Numbered from the stretch's first letter, positions 5,807-14,776 are shown. The stretch: DNA of 64,000 nt from Aquimarina sp040786285 (GCF_040786285.1 NZ_JBFMKQ010000005.1:124001-188000); one strand, 5' to 3'. The notes: generated by a model from the letters alone, not told the origin. Program-made: numbers and translations.

Positions 5807-6934
5807 CTAATTTAATAAATCTTTTACCCCCGTAAAGCTTTTTATAGCTACATGAGTGTAAATTTCTGTGGTTGTACTGGATTTATGACCCAATAAAGCT
5901 TGTATATATCTTAAATCAGTTCCTTCTTCTAACAAATGTGTTGCAAAACTATGACGAAGCATATGTGGATGTACTTTTTTCTTAATACTTGCTTTTTGAG
6001 AAGCCTTCTTAATAACTTTTAAGATACTAGATGCACTATAGCGGTGACCAGGTGTAGGTCCTTCGAATAAATATATTCTAGGCTTATAAGCTTTATAATA
6101 TTCTCTTAAACTGATTAAAACACTTTTATTGAGTACCGTATATCGATCATGATTTCCTTTGGCCTGTTGTAGTTTAATAAGTAGTCTTTTGCTATCAATA
6201 TCTTCAATTTTGAGATTTAATAGTTCACTTCTTCGTAATCCAGAAGAATATAGCATACTTATGATACACTTATGTTTAAGATTTGTGGTTACCTCAATCA
6301 TTTTTATGATGTCTTCTTTTGCCAGTATATCGGGTAATCTTTTTTCCTTTATAGGCCTCTCTATACTGTAAAACCTATTTGGCATTCCTAAAACAACCTC
6401 ATAATAAAATTTAATGCTATTAATAGACTGGTTAATACAACTGTTAGAGTTTTGTTTCCGAATTAGATATTGTATGTATTCTCTTATTTCTTTTTCTGAT
6501 ATTTCAATCAAAGAGAAGTGACTATAATAATTTATGAATTTTTCAAAATGAGATATATACACTTTACAAGTGTTAAAGGCATATTTCTTTAACTCTAATT
6601 TGGTAAGATATGCCTCTGGAACATATTTAAATGTAGTTACTTTAGTTCTTTTACGATAACCATTCATATCTGTAGGTTGGTTATTTCGTATAGGTTTATC
6701 TTTAAAAAAATGACTTCCATTAATCCATACCACGCCTTTAAATTTTTCAAAGATTAGGTCAAGGTTTTTCTTGGTATTCTTAATGTAAACCATCTCAAAT
6801 TCTTTACTCCATCTGGGTTGGGGGAGCTCTTTGACTAATGCCTGTATTACTTTATCAGGATAGAATTGTAATCCAATCATTTTTTGATGATTAATTAATA
6901 GATGTTTTAATGTTATGTATTTAGAAGGTTTCAT
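5807..6934 (-). CDS. Tyrosine recombinase, Xer/IntI-like, adjacent to cassette array
   Basis: 375 residues from the ATG at 6934; an open frame continues upstream to 7099, but that part overlaps the palindrome and the divergent gene. It carries an N-terminal extension of about 110 residues, a SAM-like core-binding domain (about 110-185) and a catalytic domain with R234 (SGLRRSE), K259, H324/R327 (HPHMLRHSFATHLL), H350 (GHKSS) and Y359 (EIYTHV). R-to-H spacing is 90 residues, like XerD. IntI1 has about 131 because of an added helix region, so this is not a canonical IntI although the C-terminal patches resemble it. It is read toward the array and probably mobilises the cassettes. Confidence 0.9.
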   Translation of the reverse strand: MKPSKYITLKHLLINHQKMIGLQFYPDKVIQALVKELPQPRWSKEFEMVYIKNTKKNLDLIFEKFKGVVWINGSHFFKDKPIRNNQPTDMNGYRKRTKVTTFKYVPEAYLTKLELKKYAFNTCKVYISHFEKFINYYSHFSLIEISEKEIREYIQYLIRKQNSNSCINQSINSIKFYYEVVLGMPNRFYSIERPIKEKRLPDILAKEDIIKMIEVTTNLKHKCIISMLYSSGLRRSELLNLKIEDIDSKRLLIKLQQAKGNHDRYTVLNKSVLISLREYYKAYKPRIYLFEGPTPGHRYSASSILKVIKKASQKASIKKKVHPHMLRHSFATHLLEEGTDLRYIQALLGHKSSTTTEIYTHVAIKSFTGVKDLLN

Positions 6935-6966
6935 CGATCTAAAATGAATAAAAAGATGTACATAAT

Positions 6967-7001
6967 AGTGTATTATTCGAATAGTATTCGTATAATATAC
7001 T
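6967..7001. promoter_or_regulatory. 35-bp palindrome in the divergent recombinase/zinc-ribbon promoter region
   Basis: Left arm AGTGTATTATTCGAATA and right arm TATTCGTATAATATACT are reverse complements at 15 of 17 positions around a central G at 6984. It fills most of the 83 bases between the two divergent start codons (6934 and 7018). A dimeric repressor operator or a recombinase binding site are both plausible; the zinc-ribbon protein or the recombinase itself are the nearest candidate binders. Confidence 0.6.
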
Positions 7002-7017
7002 ATTAAATGAAAAAGTA

Positions 7018-7386
7018 ATGAGTGACTGTCTCTATTGTAATACAGAAATAACCGGAAGATCTGATAAAAAATATTGTTCGGTGCATTGTAAATCTGCACA
7101 TCAATATCAAAAACGAAAGCAGGAAGAACAGCAATATTACAAAATTGATAAACAGCTTAAGATTAATCGAAAAATCTTGAAAGCATATAACAAATCCGGT
7201 TTGTCGACAGTTCGGAAAGAGAAACTTATAAGCGAAGGTTTCGACCCAAAGTATTTTACGCATTATTGGAAAAACAAAAAAGGGCAAGTTTATTTATTTT
7301 GTTATGAATATGGGTTTTTAAAACTACAGGATAACCAAAAAGAGAAGTATCTTTTAGTACAATGGCAAGAGTATATGGATAACTGA
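7018..7386 (+). CDS. Zinc-ribbon protein divergent from the recombinase
   Basis: 122 residues. Cys at 4, 7, 20 and 24 (CLYC...KKYCSVHC) form a treble-clef or zinc-ribbon knuckle of the type seen in small flavobacterial DNA-associated proteins. A strongly basic, probably coiled segment follows (about 25-60), then an aromatic-rich C-terminal domain (HYWKNKKGQVYLFCYEYGFL). No named family is assigned. Its divergent position across a shared palindrome suggests a regulator or accessory factor of the recombinase (inference). Confidence 0.75.
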   Translation: MSDCLYCNTEITGRSDKKYCSVHCKSAHQYQKRKQEEQQYYKIDKQLKINRKILKAYNKSGLSTVRKEKLISEGFDPKYFTHYWKNKKGQVYLFCYEYGFLKLQDNQKEKYLLVQWQEYMDN

Positions 7387-7524
7387 TTTATTCTAAATAT
7401 AACGTTTTCCCTTTTTTGTGTACCCATTACGTTAAGGGTAGTAGTCCTACGGCAAGCTCAGGATAAGCTCAATCTTTTTTGTACAGTATCCTGAGGTTAT
7501 CGAGGAATACCATATAAAAAAGTG

Positions 7525-7639
7525 TCAGTTCGAGTGTTTTGTCGTAATAAAATGGAGATAAAATGTATCGAGAACGGCTTTTTAAAACTAAAACCCTATT
7601 CTAGATACACTTCTCTTAAAGTCGAAGCACTCAAATTGA
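7525..7639. repeat. Inverted-repeat intergenic element
   Basis: tcagttcgagtg (7525-7536) and cactcaaattga (7628-7639) are complementary at 10 of 12 positions, with inner arms TGTATC (7564-7569) and GATACA near 7603. The element lies in the 420-bp gap between the zinc-ribbon gene and recG, which also holds a ggataagctca/tatcctgagg motif near 7460-7495. It may be a dispersed flavobacterial repeat or a large hairpin; no coding frame is seen. Confidence 0.45.
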
Positions 7640-7692
7640 CGGGTTTTGTTTAAAAAATATAAAAAGGCACAACAGGTAAAATTAGCATTTTT

Positions 7693-7812
7693 CACTAACC
7701 ACTAACCACTAACCACTAACCACTAACCACTAACCACTAACCACTAACCACTAACCACTAACCACTAACCACTAACCACTAACCACTAACCACTAACCAC
7801 TAACCACTAACT
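7693..7812. repeat. 7-bp tandem repeat (CCACTAA), about 17 copies
   Basis: An almost perfect array of CCACTAA units that runs into the stop codon of recG (7807-7809). Read on the recG strand the unit is TTAGTGG and begins with the terminal AGT TAG codons. Every unit carries TAG, and 7 is not a multiple of 3, so stops fall in all three frames. Two other heptad arrays in the window behave alike. Confidence 0.95.
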
Positions 7813-9909
7813 AATATAATTCCAGATGTTTTTATGTTTTGCCATTTGTTGATAGGTGTACAGCAATACTTTGTTTTTTTCTTCAGCTAGTACAGGATCC
7901 TCATTTAGGATTTTCATAGCATAGTACCTGGCCGTTTTTAAGATATCATTGTCTCTTACGATATCGGCTATTTTTAGATTCAATACACCACTTTGTTGAG
8001 TGCCCATAATATCACCAGGACCACGTAGTTTTAGGTCCACTTCGGCGATATCAAATCCATCATTGGTGCGTACCATAGTTTCTAATCGGGTTTTACTATC
8101 TGCAGAGAGTTTAAAACTAGTCATCAAGATGCAATAACTTTGTTCTGCACCACGACCCACACGACCTCTTAACTGATGTAATTGTGATAACCCGAATCGT
8201 TCTGCACTCTCTATAATCATTACACTGGCATTAGGCACATTAACACCAACCTCGATCACAGTGGTAGCGACCATGATATTGGTTTCTCCTTTTACAAACC
8301 GCTCCATCTCATAGTCTTTATCTGCCGGTTTCATTTTACCATGCACAATAGAAATTTGATAATCGGGAGTAGGGAAGGAGCGCGCAATACTTTCATACCC
8401 GTCCATAAGATCCTTATAATCCATAGCTTCAGATTCTTGTATCAAAGGATAAACGATATAAATTTGTCTTCCTTTTTGAATTTCATCAGCAATAAATTTA
8501 AATACCTTCAGCCGGTTACTATCATATCGATGTACCGTTTTTATGGCTTTTCTTCCCGGTGGTAGCTCATCTATAATCGAAATATCCAGATCACCATACA
8601 AACTCATGGCTAATGTTCTTGGGATAGGAGTGGCTGTCATCACCAAAATATGAGGTGGATAGGTGTTTTTGTGCCATAGTTTTGCCCGTTGTGCTACACC
8701 AAATCGATGTTGCTCATCGATAATGGCTAATCCCAGATTTTTAAACTGCACTTTATCTTCTAGAAGTGCATGAGTACCGATTAGAATATGTAATGTTCCA
8801 TCCTCTAATTCTTGATGGATTTCTCGTCGCTCTTTGGCGGTAGAGCTTCCCATTAGCAATTTTACCTTAACATCCAGGTCTTTTGTCAATTCTGTGATAC
8901 CTTGGTAGTGTTGATTAGCCAATATTGCTGTTGGTGCCATTAAACAGGCCTGAAACCCATTATCTATGGCTAATAGCATCGTCATTAGCCCAACAATCGT
9001 TTTACCCGAACCAACATCACCTTGCAATAATCGGTTCATCTGTGCACTGCTGCCAATATCATTTCTAATCTCTTTAATCACCCTTTTTTGAGCGTTGGTA
9101 AGTTCAAATGGTAAATGATTTTTGTAGAAATTATTGAAATGCTCCCCAACTTCGGTAAAAGGAAAACCTTTGATCTTTTGTTTTCGGATTAATTTTTTGG
9201 TAATGAGCTGAAGCTGAATATAAAATAGTTCTTCAAACTTAAGTCGATATTGAGATTTGGCTAACAATTCCTGGCTCTTCGGGAAATGAATATTAAAAAC
9301 GGCTTCGCTTTTTGAAATCAATTTTAATTCATCTAAAATTTCTTTAGATAATGTATCATAAAAACGCACTTTGGTTTCTACAAACAATTGCTGCATCATC
9401 TTCATCATCACACGATTCGTAATTCCTTTATTAGAAAGCTTCTCTGTCGAAGGATACACCGGTTGCATGGCTGTTCTTAGATTGCCTTTATGTTCATCAA
9501 GCAGCTCCATCTCAGGATGTGGCATACTAAACCCATTGTAGTACTTTGTTTTTCCGAAAATTACATACGGGGTGTTCAACTTTAGGTTTTCTCTAATCCA
9601 TTTTTGTCCTCTAAACCAAACCAGTTCCATTTCGCCAGTATCATCTATAAACTTGGCTACTAGTCGCTTTCCTTTTTTTTGCTCAACCGTTTTGATATTT
9701 ACAATCTTACCAATGATTTGTACTTCGGAAGAATTTCGTTGTAATTGATTGATAGTGTAGTACTGCGTTTTATCCAGATATCGATTCGGAAATAGATTAA
9801 CAAGGTCTTGATAGGTATGAATTCCTAACTCCGAACGAAGCAAAGAAGCACGCGAAGGACCTACGCCTTTAAGATAATCTATCGGGGTTTGTAAAATATT
9901 AGGATTCAT
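7807..9909 (-). CDS. recG: ATP-dependent DNA helicase RecG
   Basis: Branch-migration helicase that reverses stalled replication forks and processes Holliday junctions. 700 residues from ATG at 9909; the frame opens 12 codons earlier, but MNPNILQTPIDYLKGVGPSRA is the normal family start. An N-terminal wedge/OB domain is followed by Walker A GDVGSGKT, motif II DEQH (AIIDEQHRFG), TATPIPRT and the RecG-typical QLRGRVGRG region, then the TRG-like C-terminus. It is divergent from the M1 peptidase gene (101 bases between starts). A heptad repeat directly follows its stop. Confidence 0.98.
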   Translation of the reverse strand: MNPNILQTPIDYLKGVGPSRASLLRSELGIHTYQDLVNLFPNRYLDKTQYYTINQLQRNSSEVQIIGKIVNIKTVEQKKGKRLVAKFIDDTGEMELVWFRGQKWIRENLKLNTPYVIFGKTKYYNGFSMPHPEMELLDEHKGNLRTAMQPVYPSTEKLSNKGITNRVMMKMMQQLFVETKVRFYDTLSKEILDELKLISKSEAVFNIHFPKSQELLAKSQYRLKFEELFYIQLQLITKKLIRKQKIKGFPFTEVGEHFNNFYKNHLPFELTNAQKRVIKEIRNDIGSSAQMNRLLQGDVGSGKTIVGLMTMLLAIDNGFQACLMAPTAILANQHYQGITELTKDLDVKVKLLMGSSTAKERREIHQELEDGTLHILIGTHALLEDKVQFKNLGLAIIDEQHRFGVAQRAKLWHKNTYPPHILVMTATPIPRTLAMSLYGDLDISIIDELPPGRKAIKTVHRYDSNRLKVFKFIADEIQKGRQIYIVYPLIQESEAMDYKDLMDGYESIARSFPTPDYQISIVHGKMKPADKDYEMERFVKGETNIMVATTVIEVGVNVPNASVMIIESAERFGLSQLHQLRGRVGRGAEQSYCILMTSFKLSADSKTRLETMVRTNDGFDIAEVDLKLRGPGDIMGTQQSGVLNLKIADIVRDNDILKTARYYAMKILNEDPVLAEEKNKVLLYTYQQMAKHKNIWNYIS

Positions 9910-10010
9910 TAGGACGAATATAGTACTTATTAGAAAATAGTTCAACCTGGTTTTGCCACATTAGTAGTCTAAAATCGTTATTTTGGCAGAACATTTGATT
10001 ACATCAGAAC

Positions 10011-12095
10011 ATGCGAATTAGTATATACATATTTTTCAGTTTCATTTTCTTCGGAAGCACGGCACAACAAATAGATTCGGTAGACTTTTTAAAGGGTCGG
10101 GTTAATATTACTGTTAATGCCAAAGATAAAGCAGTAATGGGTACAGTGAAGTATACGTTTAAGATTCTTCAACCTACTACGTCTGTTTTTATTGATGCAC
10201 AAAAGATGCAAATCAAGAACATAATGTTAGATGGAAAGAAAACTGACTTTAAATATGATGATAAGAAAATTATTGTCGATTCAGATTTTAAAACCAATAC
10301 TGATCATAATGTTGCTATAGAATATGCAGCATCACCAAAAAAAGCAATGTATTTTGTACAGGACTATCAAGGCAAAGATCAAGTATGGACCCAAGGACAA
10401 GGAAAATATACCTCTAATTGGTTACCTAGTTTTGATGACATGAATGAAAAAGTAGAGTTCGATCTTACTATTAATTATACCAAAGGTTTTGAAGTAATTG
10501 CTAACGGAAAGTTATTAAAATCTGAAACCGTTAATGATTCTATACAACGGTGGCAGTATGATATGCAACATCCTATGAGTAGCTACCTTCTTGCATTAGC
10601 GATTGGTAACTATGAAAAAGTAGTAGAAACTTCTGCGAGCGGGATTCCGTTAGAAATGTATTATTATCCAGCCGATAAGAATAAGTTTGAGTCGACTTAC
10701 AAGTATAGTAAAAAGATATTCGACTTTTTAGAGGCAGAAATTGGTTTTTCTTTTCCTTGGCAGAATTATAAACAAATCCCGGTGAAAGATTTTTTATATG
10801 CCGGTATGGAGAATACAGGAACTACCATTTTTTCTGATGCTTTTGTAGTTGATGAAACGGCTTATATTGATCGTAATTATATTAATGTTAATGCCCATGA
10901 GTTGGCGCATCAATGGTTTGGAGATCTCGTTACAGAAACTGAAGGAACACACCACTGGCTGCAAGAAGGGTTTGCAACGTATTATGCGCTATTGGCAGAA
11001 AAAGAGATTTTTGGAGAGGATTATTTTCTATATAAGTTATATGAAAGTGCAGAACAACTTACAGCGCTTTCAAAAACACCAAATGCAACCTCATTACTGG
11101 ATCCTAAGGCTAGTTCTTTAACCTTTTACCAAAGAGGAGCATGGGCAATACATGCCCTAAGAAATTTAATAGGGGATACGAGTTTTAAAATCACTGTGCA
11201 CAATTTTCTAGAGAATCATAAATTCAGGAATGCTAATACAGATGACTTTATTGCGGTGGCTACAACAGTGAGTGGCAAAGATTTGACCGAGTATAAAAAA
11301 ACATGGTTAGAGAATGTACAGTTTCCTTCAGAAGAAGCGTTGGGGATCCTTACAAAATCTTCATTTATTAAAGAATATTTGACTTTGGCCAAAGAGCGAA
11401 CGCAACCTATGGCTGGTAAATGGCAAATTTTGGCTAAAGCATTGGATTCACCAACGAATGATTACCTGGGGCAGGAAGCGATTTATCAACTAGAAGGAAA
11501 AACTTCTCCAGAGGCTATTGCATTATATGACAAAGGATTTGCCAGTGCTAATATATTTGTACGTCAGTCTATAGCGAATACATTGAGTACCATTCCTACT
11601 GATTTAAAAGAAGAATATGAATCATTATTACAAGATTCATCGTATGCGACCATAGAACCAGCATTGTATCATTTATGGGCAAGTTTTCCCGAAAATCGAA
11701 AAGAATACCTCGAGACTACCAAAGAGATCATTGGCTTTAGTGATCGTAATGTGAGAGTGCTTTGGTTAGTTTTGGCATTAAGTACCCAGGACTATCAAAC
11801 CGATAAACATCAAAAGTTTTTTAATGAGCTTTCTGGGTATACCTCTCCAAAATATCATTTTAGCGTAAGAGAAAATGCGTTTTCTTATTTAGAAAGTTTG
11901 CAAGCTTTTTCCGACCAATCATTAGTGGATCTTGTTCATGGGGCGACACACCATAATTGGCGTTTTAGGAGTTCCTGTAGAAAAATTCTCGATAAACTAC
12001 TAAAAGATGAAAAATATAAAAAGAAATATGTAGTTTTAAAGGATAATTTACCGAAGAATCAACAAGATTTTTTACAAAAAAAATTAACCCCATAG
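10011..12095 (+). CDS. Secreted M1-family aminopeptidase
   Basis: Zinc aminopeptidase of the gluzincin M1 family, exported by a signal peptide (MRISIYIFFSFIFFGSTAQQ). The exopeptidase motif YAGMENTG is followed by the zinc site HELAHQWFG with the third ligand Glu 18 residues later (WLQEGFATYY). The C-terminal third is a helical repeat region. 694 residues is normal for flavobacterial members that lack the longest C-terminal domain. The patatin gene starts 9 bases after its stop, so the two are probably cotranscribed. Confidence 0.95.
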   Translation: MRISIYIFFSFIFFGSTAQQIDSVDFLKGRVNITVNAKDKAVMGTVKYTFKILQPTTSVFIDAQKMQIKNIMLDGKKTDFKYDDKKIIVDSDFKTNTDHNVAIEYAASPKKAMYFVQDYQGKDQVWTQGQGKYTSNWLPSFDDMNEKVEFDLTINYTKGFEVIANGKLLKSETVNDSIQRWQYDMQHPMSSYLLALAIGNYEKVVETSASGIPLEMYYYPADKNKFESTYKYSKKIFDFLEAEIGFSFPWQNYKQIPVKDFLYAGMENTGTTIFSDAFVVDETAYIDRNYINVNAHELAHQWFGDLVTETEGTHHWLQEGFATYYALLAEKEIFGEDYFLYKLYESAEQLTALSKTPNATSLLDPKASSLTFYQRGAWAIHALRNLIGDTSFKITVHNFLENHKFRNANTDDFIAVATTVSGKDLTEYKKTWLENVQFPSEEALGILTKSSFIKEYLTLAKERTQPMAGKWQILAKALDSPTNDYLGQEAIYQLEGKTSPEAIALYDKGFASANIFVRQSIANTLSTIPTDLKEEYESLLQDSSYATIEPALYHLWASFPENRKEYLETTKEIIGFSDRNVRVLWLVLALSTQDYQTDKHQKFFNELSGYTSPKYHFSVRENAFSYLESLQAFSDQSLVDLVHGATHHNWRFRSSCRKILDKLLKDEKYKKKYVVLKDNLPKNQQDFLQKKLTP

Positions 12096-12104
12096 TAAAA
12101 ATAT

Positions 12105-13028
12105 ATGCGTGCATTGGTAATTTCCGGAGGAGGAAGTAAAGGAGCATACGCCGGTGGCGTAGCTCAATATTTAATGAATGAAGCTGGTCGAAAATATGAC
12201 TTGTTTCTAGGGACTTCTACCGGTAGTCTTTTGGTGCCTCAGCTTGCCTTAGGTAATATAGGTAAGATGTATGATATCTACACCAATGTGAATCAACATA
12301 CAATTTTTAATGTAAACCCATTTGTGGTTCGTAAGAAAGGAAATCGTGAGTTTGTTTCTATTAACTTTTTTGCGTCCTTATGGCAATTTATTAAAAAGAA
12401 GCGCACTTTTGGTGAAAGTAAAAATCTTAGAAACTCTATACGAAAGAATTTCTCTGAAGCCGAATTTAGATTAGCACGCAGAAAATCTGCCGATGTAGTG
12501 GTTACCGTTTCTAACCTTACCAAAAATAGAACAGAATATAAGTCTATTAATGATTTTTCATACGAAGACTTTTGTGATTGGATCTGGATATCTTGTAACT
12601 ATGTGCCTTTTATGAGCTTAGTGACCAAGAATGAATGCGAATATGCCGATGGGGGATTTGGGTGCATGGTTCCCATACGCGAAGCTATACGAAGAGGAGC
12701 GACCGAAGTTGATGCTATTATCCTGGAATCTGAGAATATGGAGCATAATAAAATCTTGGGAAAAAACCCATTTTCACTAATGGTCAATCTGTTTGGGTAT
12801 ATGTTGGATCAGGTTGAAGGGCATGATACTATTGTAGGTAAATTGGCGGCAATTAATAAGAATGTACCTTTAAATTTGTACTATACTCCATCAAAATTAA
12901 CCGAAAACTCCTTGATTTTTGACAAAAAATTGATGGGTAATTGGTGGCGACAAGGATTTATGTATGCCGCTCGAAAAGCAAAACAAGCCGAAGAAAATAA
13001 ACTAAAAGATATTGATATGGCGGGGTAG
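12105..13028 (+). CDS. Patatin-like phospholipase
   Basis: Serine lipid acyl hydrolase with a Ser-Asp dyad. Oxyanion loop SGGGSKGAYAGG is at 7-18, the nucleophile elbow GTSTGS at about 37-42, and the catalytic Asp lies in YADGGFG near 183. There is no signal peptide, so it acts in the cytoplasm or at the inner face of the membrane. 307 residues is usual. It is convergent with the amidohydrolase gene, with only 5 bases between the stops. Confidence 0.93.
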   Translation: MRALVISGGGSKGAYAGGVAQYLMNEAGRKYDLFLGTSTGSLLVPQLALGNIGKMYDIYTNVNQHTIFNVNPFVVRKKGNREFVSINFFASLWQFIKKKRTFGESKNLRNSIRKNFSEAEFRLARRKSADVVVTVSNLTKNRTEYKSINDFSYEDFCDWIWISCNYVPFMSLVTKNECEYADGGFGCMVPIREAIRRGATEVDAIILESENMEHNKILGKNPFSLMVNLFGYMLDQVEGHDTIVGKLAAINKNVPLNLYYTPSKLTENSLIFDKKLMGNWWRQGFMYAARKAKQAEENKLKDIDMAG

Positions 13029-13033
13029 GTTGT

Positions 13034-14776
13034 TTAATTAATAAAATATACCTTACTAATCTTATTGTTTTCTATGTGATAAATGGCAACTGCCTCAACC
13101 GCTCTATCCTTAAAGGTGACATGCTCTTTGTCAATTACAATATTGCCTTGTACGATTCTTTCTTTTAATTCACAATGTAAACCAACCGCGACTTCAAACA
13201 TTTTAGAATATCTCTTCCTCATGGTTTCTTTACCTTTATATTGTAATTTGTTAGAATATGTATATACCTCAACATCCTCGGCATAAGGTTCTAAAAAGGC
13301 TTCGATATTTCTAAAATTATAAGCATTTAACTGGCGTTGTACCAAATCTGAAGGCATGTCTTGAATAAGCTCATCGGGATTGAAAACAATGCCTTTGTTC
13401 ACTACACGATAGACAGTAGTTATGTTTTCAATATTTTCAATTGGATTTTTATCTAAAATGACCAGGTTGGCTTTTTTGCCAATACTTACGGTCCCAAATT
13501 CATTCTCTTTGTTAAGGATTTTTGCTCCATTGATAGTTGAAGCTTGGATAATTTGCCAAGTACTCATTCCGCTTTTTTGCATAGCTTTCAATTCTGCTAA
13601 ATAAGACGAAGCGTGCAGAGTACCAATATTTCCAGCATCTGTTCCGGTGGCAATTAAGACACCGGCATCGGATAGTATTTTTAGATTCATCATTTTGATA
13701 GAATCTAATTTCTTAAAACGTGCGAGATTCTTTTTCGAAGTAGCACTTTTTTTGTATCGATTTACCAGAAGGGTATCTGATATATGTTTTAAATCCAATA
13801 ATGAACCTAATTGATATGGGTCTGATTTTAGTAGTTCATGATTGCCAAAATCAAGTTTTTGTCCAAAGGTGTTAATATAACCACCTTGAACAACTAAAGT
13901 AGGGCAAATAATGGTTTTGTTTTTCTTTAAAAGTTGTACAAAATCATCTTTCAAAATTTCATCCTCAATACTGTGTACTAAAAAGTCACATCCGTTTTCT
14001 ACGGCAAGTTGCGCAGTAATTCTTTCGGTTGCATGAACAGTAACTTTTAAATTGTTTTTATGAGCTTCATCTATTATGGCTTTAATAATAGGTAGATTTT
14101 TGCGTGCACTAGCTTCTATTCCAGAACCATCTCGAGAGGTGATATACCAAATTTTAATAAAATCTGGATGATAAGGCAATTGTTTTTGTACCATAGCAAC
14201 CCCATCTTCAACGGTTTTTACCAAGCTAAAAGGTGTATCATCTTTTAGATCTTTATATACTGCAGGCTCGTAAGTGGTCAATAAAGGACCAGTCATATAA
14301 ATGGAAGGTGAATAATCTTTATCCTTAAATTGTTCTTTTCGTTTTAAAAAATTAACAGAGGATCCCACATCGATTACATTGGTGATACCATTTTGCAGGT
14401 ATCTACGCAATACGTTATCCATATTTTGATGAGATAAATCGATCTCCTTTTGATACGGCATTTCATTGCGCAGATCAATAATATCTGGACGAGCATATAA
14501 TCCTCCATTTTGAAAAAAGTGTATGTGGGCATCAGTTAATCCAGGTACTACATATCTTCCATTGCCATTGATTACATTGGCATTATCAGGAACTATAGTT
14601 TTTTTGTCATGTTGTATTGCTGTGATTAAACCATTTTTGATGCCTATAGTTTGATGAGGAGTTAAACTTTGTTCTTCTACATCTACTATAGTCACATTTC
14701 TAATATATGTTTGTGACAAAAGAGTGAAAGAAAAGCTTAGTATGAATAAAAATGAGAGGAAGAGCTTAGTTTTCAT
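13034..14776 (-). CDS. Secreted amidohydrolase with C-terminal SnoaL/NTF2-like domain
   Basis: Metal-dependent hydrolase of the imidazolonepropionase/prolidase-like amidohydrolase group. Signal peptide MKTKLFLSFLFILSFSFTLLSQ is followed by the beta-sandwich strand set, then metal ligands DAHIHFF, KVTVHATE, FLVHSIED and the catalytic Asp in GTDAGN. The last 110 residues (from about 465) form a separate NTF2-like fold (YNFRNIEAFLEPYAEDVEVY), an unusual but recurrent fusion in this phylum. The substrate cannot be read from the sequence; a dipeptide or cyclic amide is likely. Confidence 0.9.
   Translation of the reverse strand: MKTKLFLSFLFILSFSFTLLSQTYIRNVTIVDVEEQSLTPHQTIGIKNGLITAIQHDKKTIVPDNANVINGNGRYVVPGLTDAHIHFFQNGGLYARPDIIDLRNEMPYQKEIDLSHQNMDNVLRRYLQNGITNVIDVGSSVNFLKRKEQFKDKDYSPSIYMTGPLLTTYEPAVYKDLKDDTPFSLVKTVEDGVAMVQKQLPYHPDFIKIWYITSRDGSGIEASARKNLPIIKAIIDEAHKNNLKVTVHATERITAQLAVENGCDFLVHSIEDEILKDDFVQLLKKNKTIICPTLVVQGGYINTFGQKLDFGNHELLKSDPYQLGSLLDLKHISDTLLVNRYKKSATSKKNLARFKKLDSIKMMNLKILSDAGVLIATGTDAGNIGTLHASSYLAELKAMQKSGMSTWQIIQASTINGAKILNKENEFGTVSIGKKANLVILDKNPIENIENITTVYRVVNKGIVFNPDELIQDMPSDLVQRQLNAYNFRNIEAFLEPYAEDVEVYTYSNKLQYKGKETMRKRYSKMFEVAVGLHCELKERIVQGNIVIDKEHVTFKDRAVEAVAIYHIENNKISKVYFIN

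Larger units (their letters stand above)
1..6934 (-). mobile_element. Integron-like cassette array with its own tyrosine recombinase
   Basis: Nine or more gene cassettes on the minus strand are separated by imperfect palindromic sites starting at 121, 1199, 2098, 2681, 3385, 3822, 4233 and 4852. Within each complete cassette the left end (GTT plus about 7 bases) is the reverse complement of the right end (about 7 bases plus AAC), for example gttggcagta at 4393 and tactgccaac at 4845. The seven variable bases differ between cassettes. This matches the core and inverse core of integron cassettes. Genes start 15-25 bases inside one end and stop close to the other, as cassette genes do. The recombinase at 5807-6934 lies next to the last cassette in the same orientation. 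The array continues past the left edge. Confidence 0.85.

Noticed and set aside
5807..6934. Classical IntI integrase
   Set aside because: The spacing between the catalytic Lys and the HxxR box is about 40 residues too short, and the IntI-type insertion is absent.
1..6934. Insertion sequence or conjugative element
   Set aside because: No transposase, terminal repeats with target duplications, or transfer genes. The repeats separate single genes and fold as recombination sites.
6935..7099. 55-residue N-terminal extension of the recombinase
   Set aside because: It would cross the palindrome and overlap the divergent gene. The sequence is low-complexity Tyr/Phe/Ile from AT-rich DNA, and the ATG at 6934 is a better start.
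7003..7287. Minus-strand ORF antisense to the zinc-ribbon gene
   Set aside because: It lies opposite a better-supported gene with a Cys knuckle, starts nowhere sensible, and its hydrophobic residues mirror the lysine-rich codons on the other strand.
7693..7812. CRISPR-like array
   Set aside because: The 7-bp units are contiguous with no spacers, and there are no cas genes. It is a simple tandem repeat.
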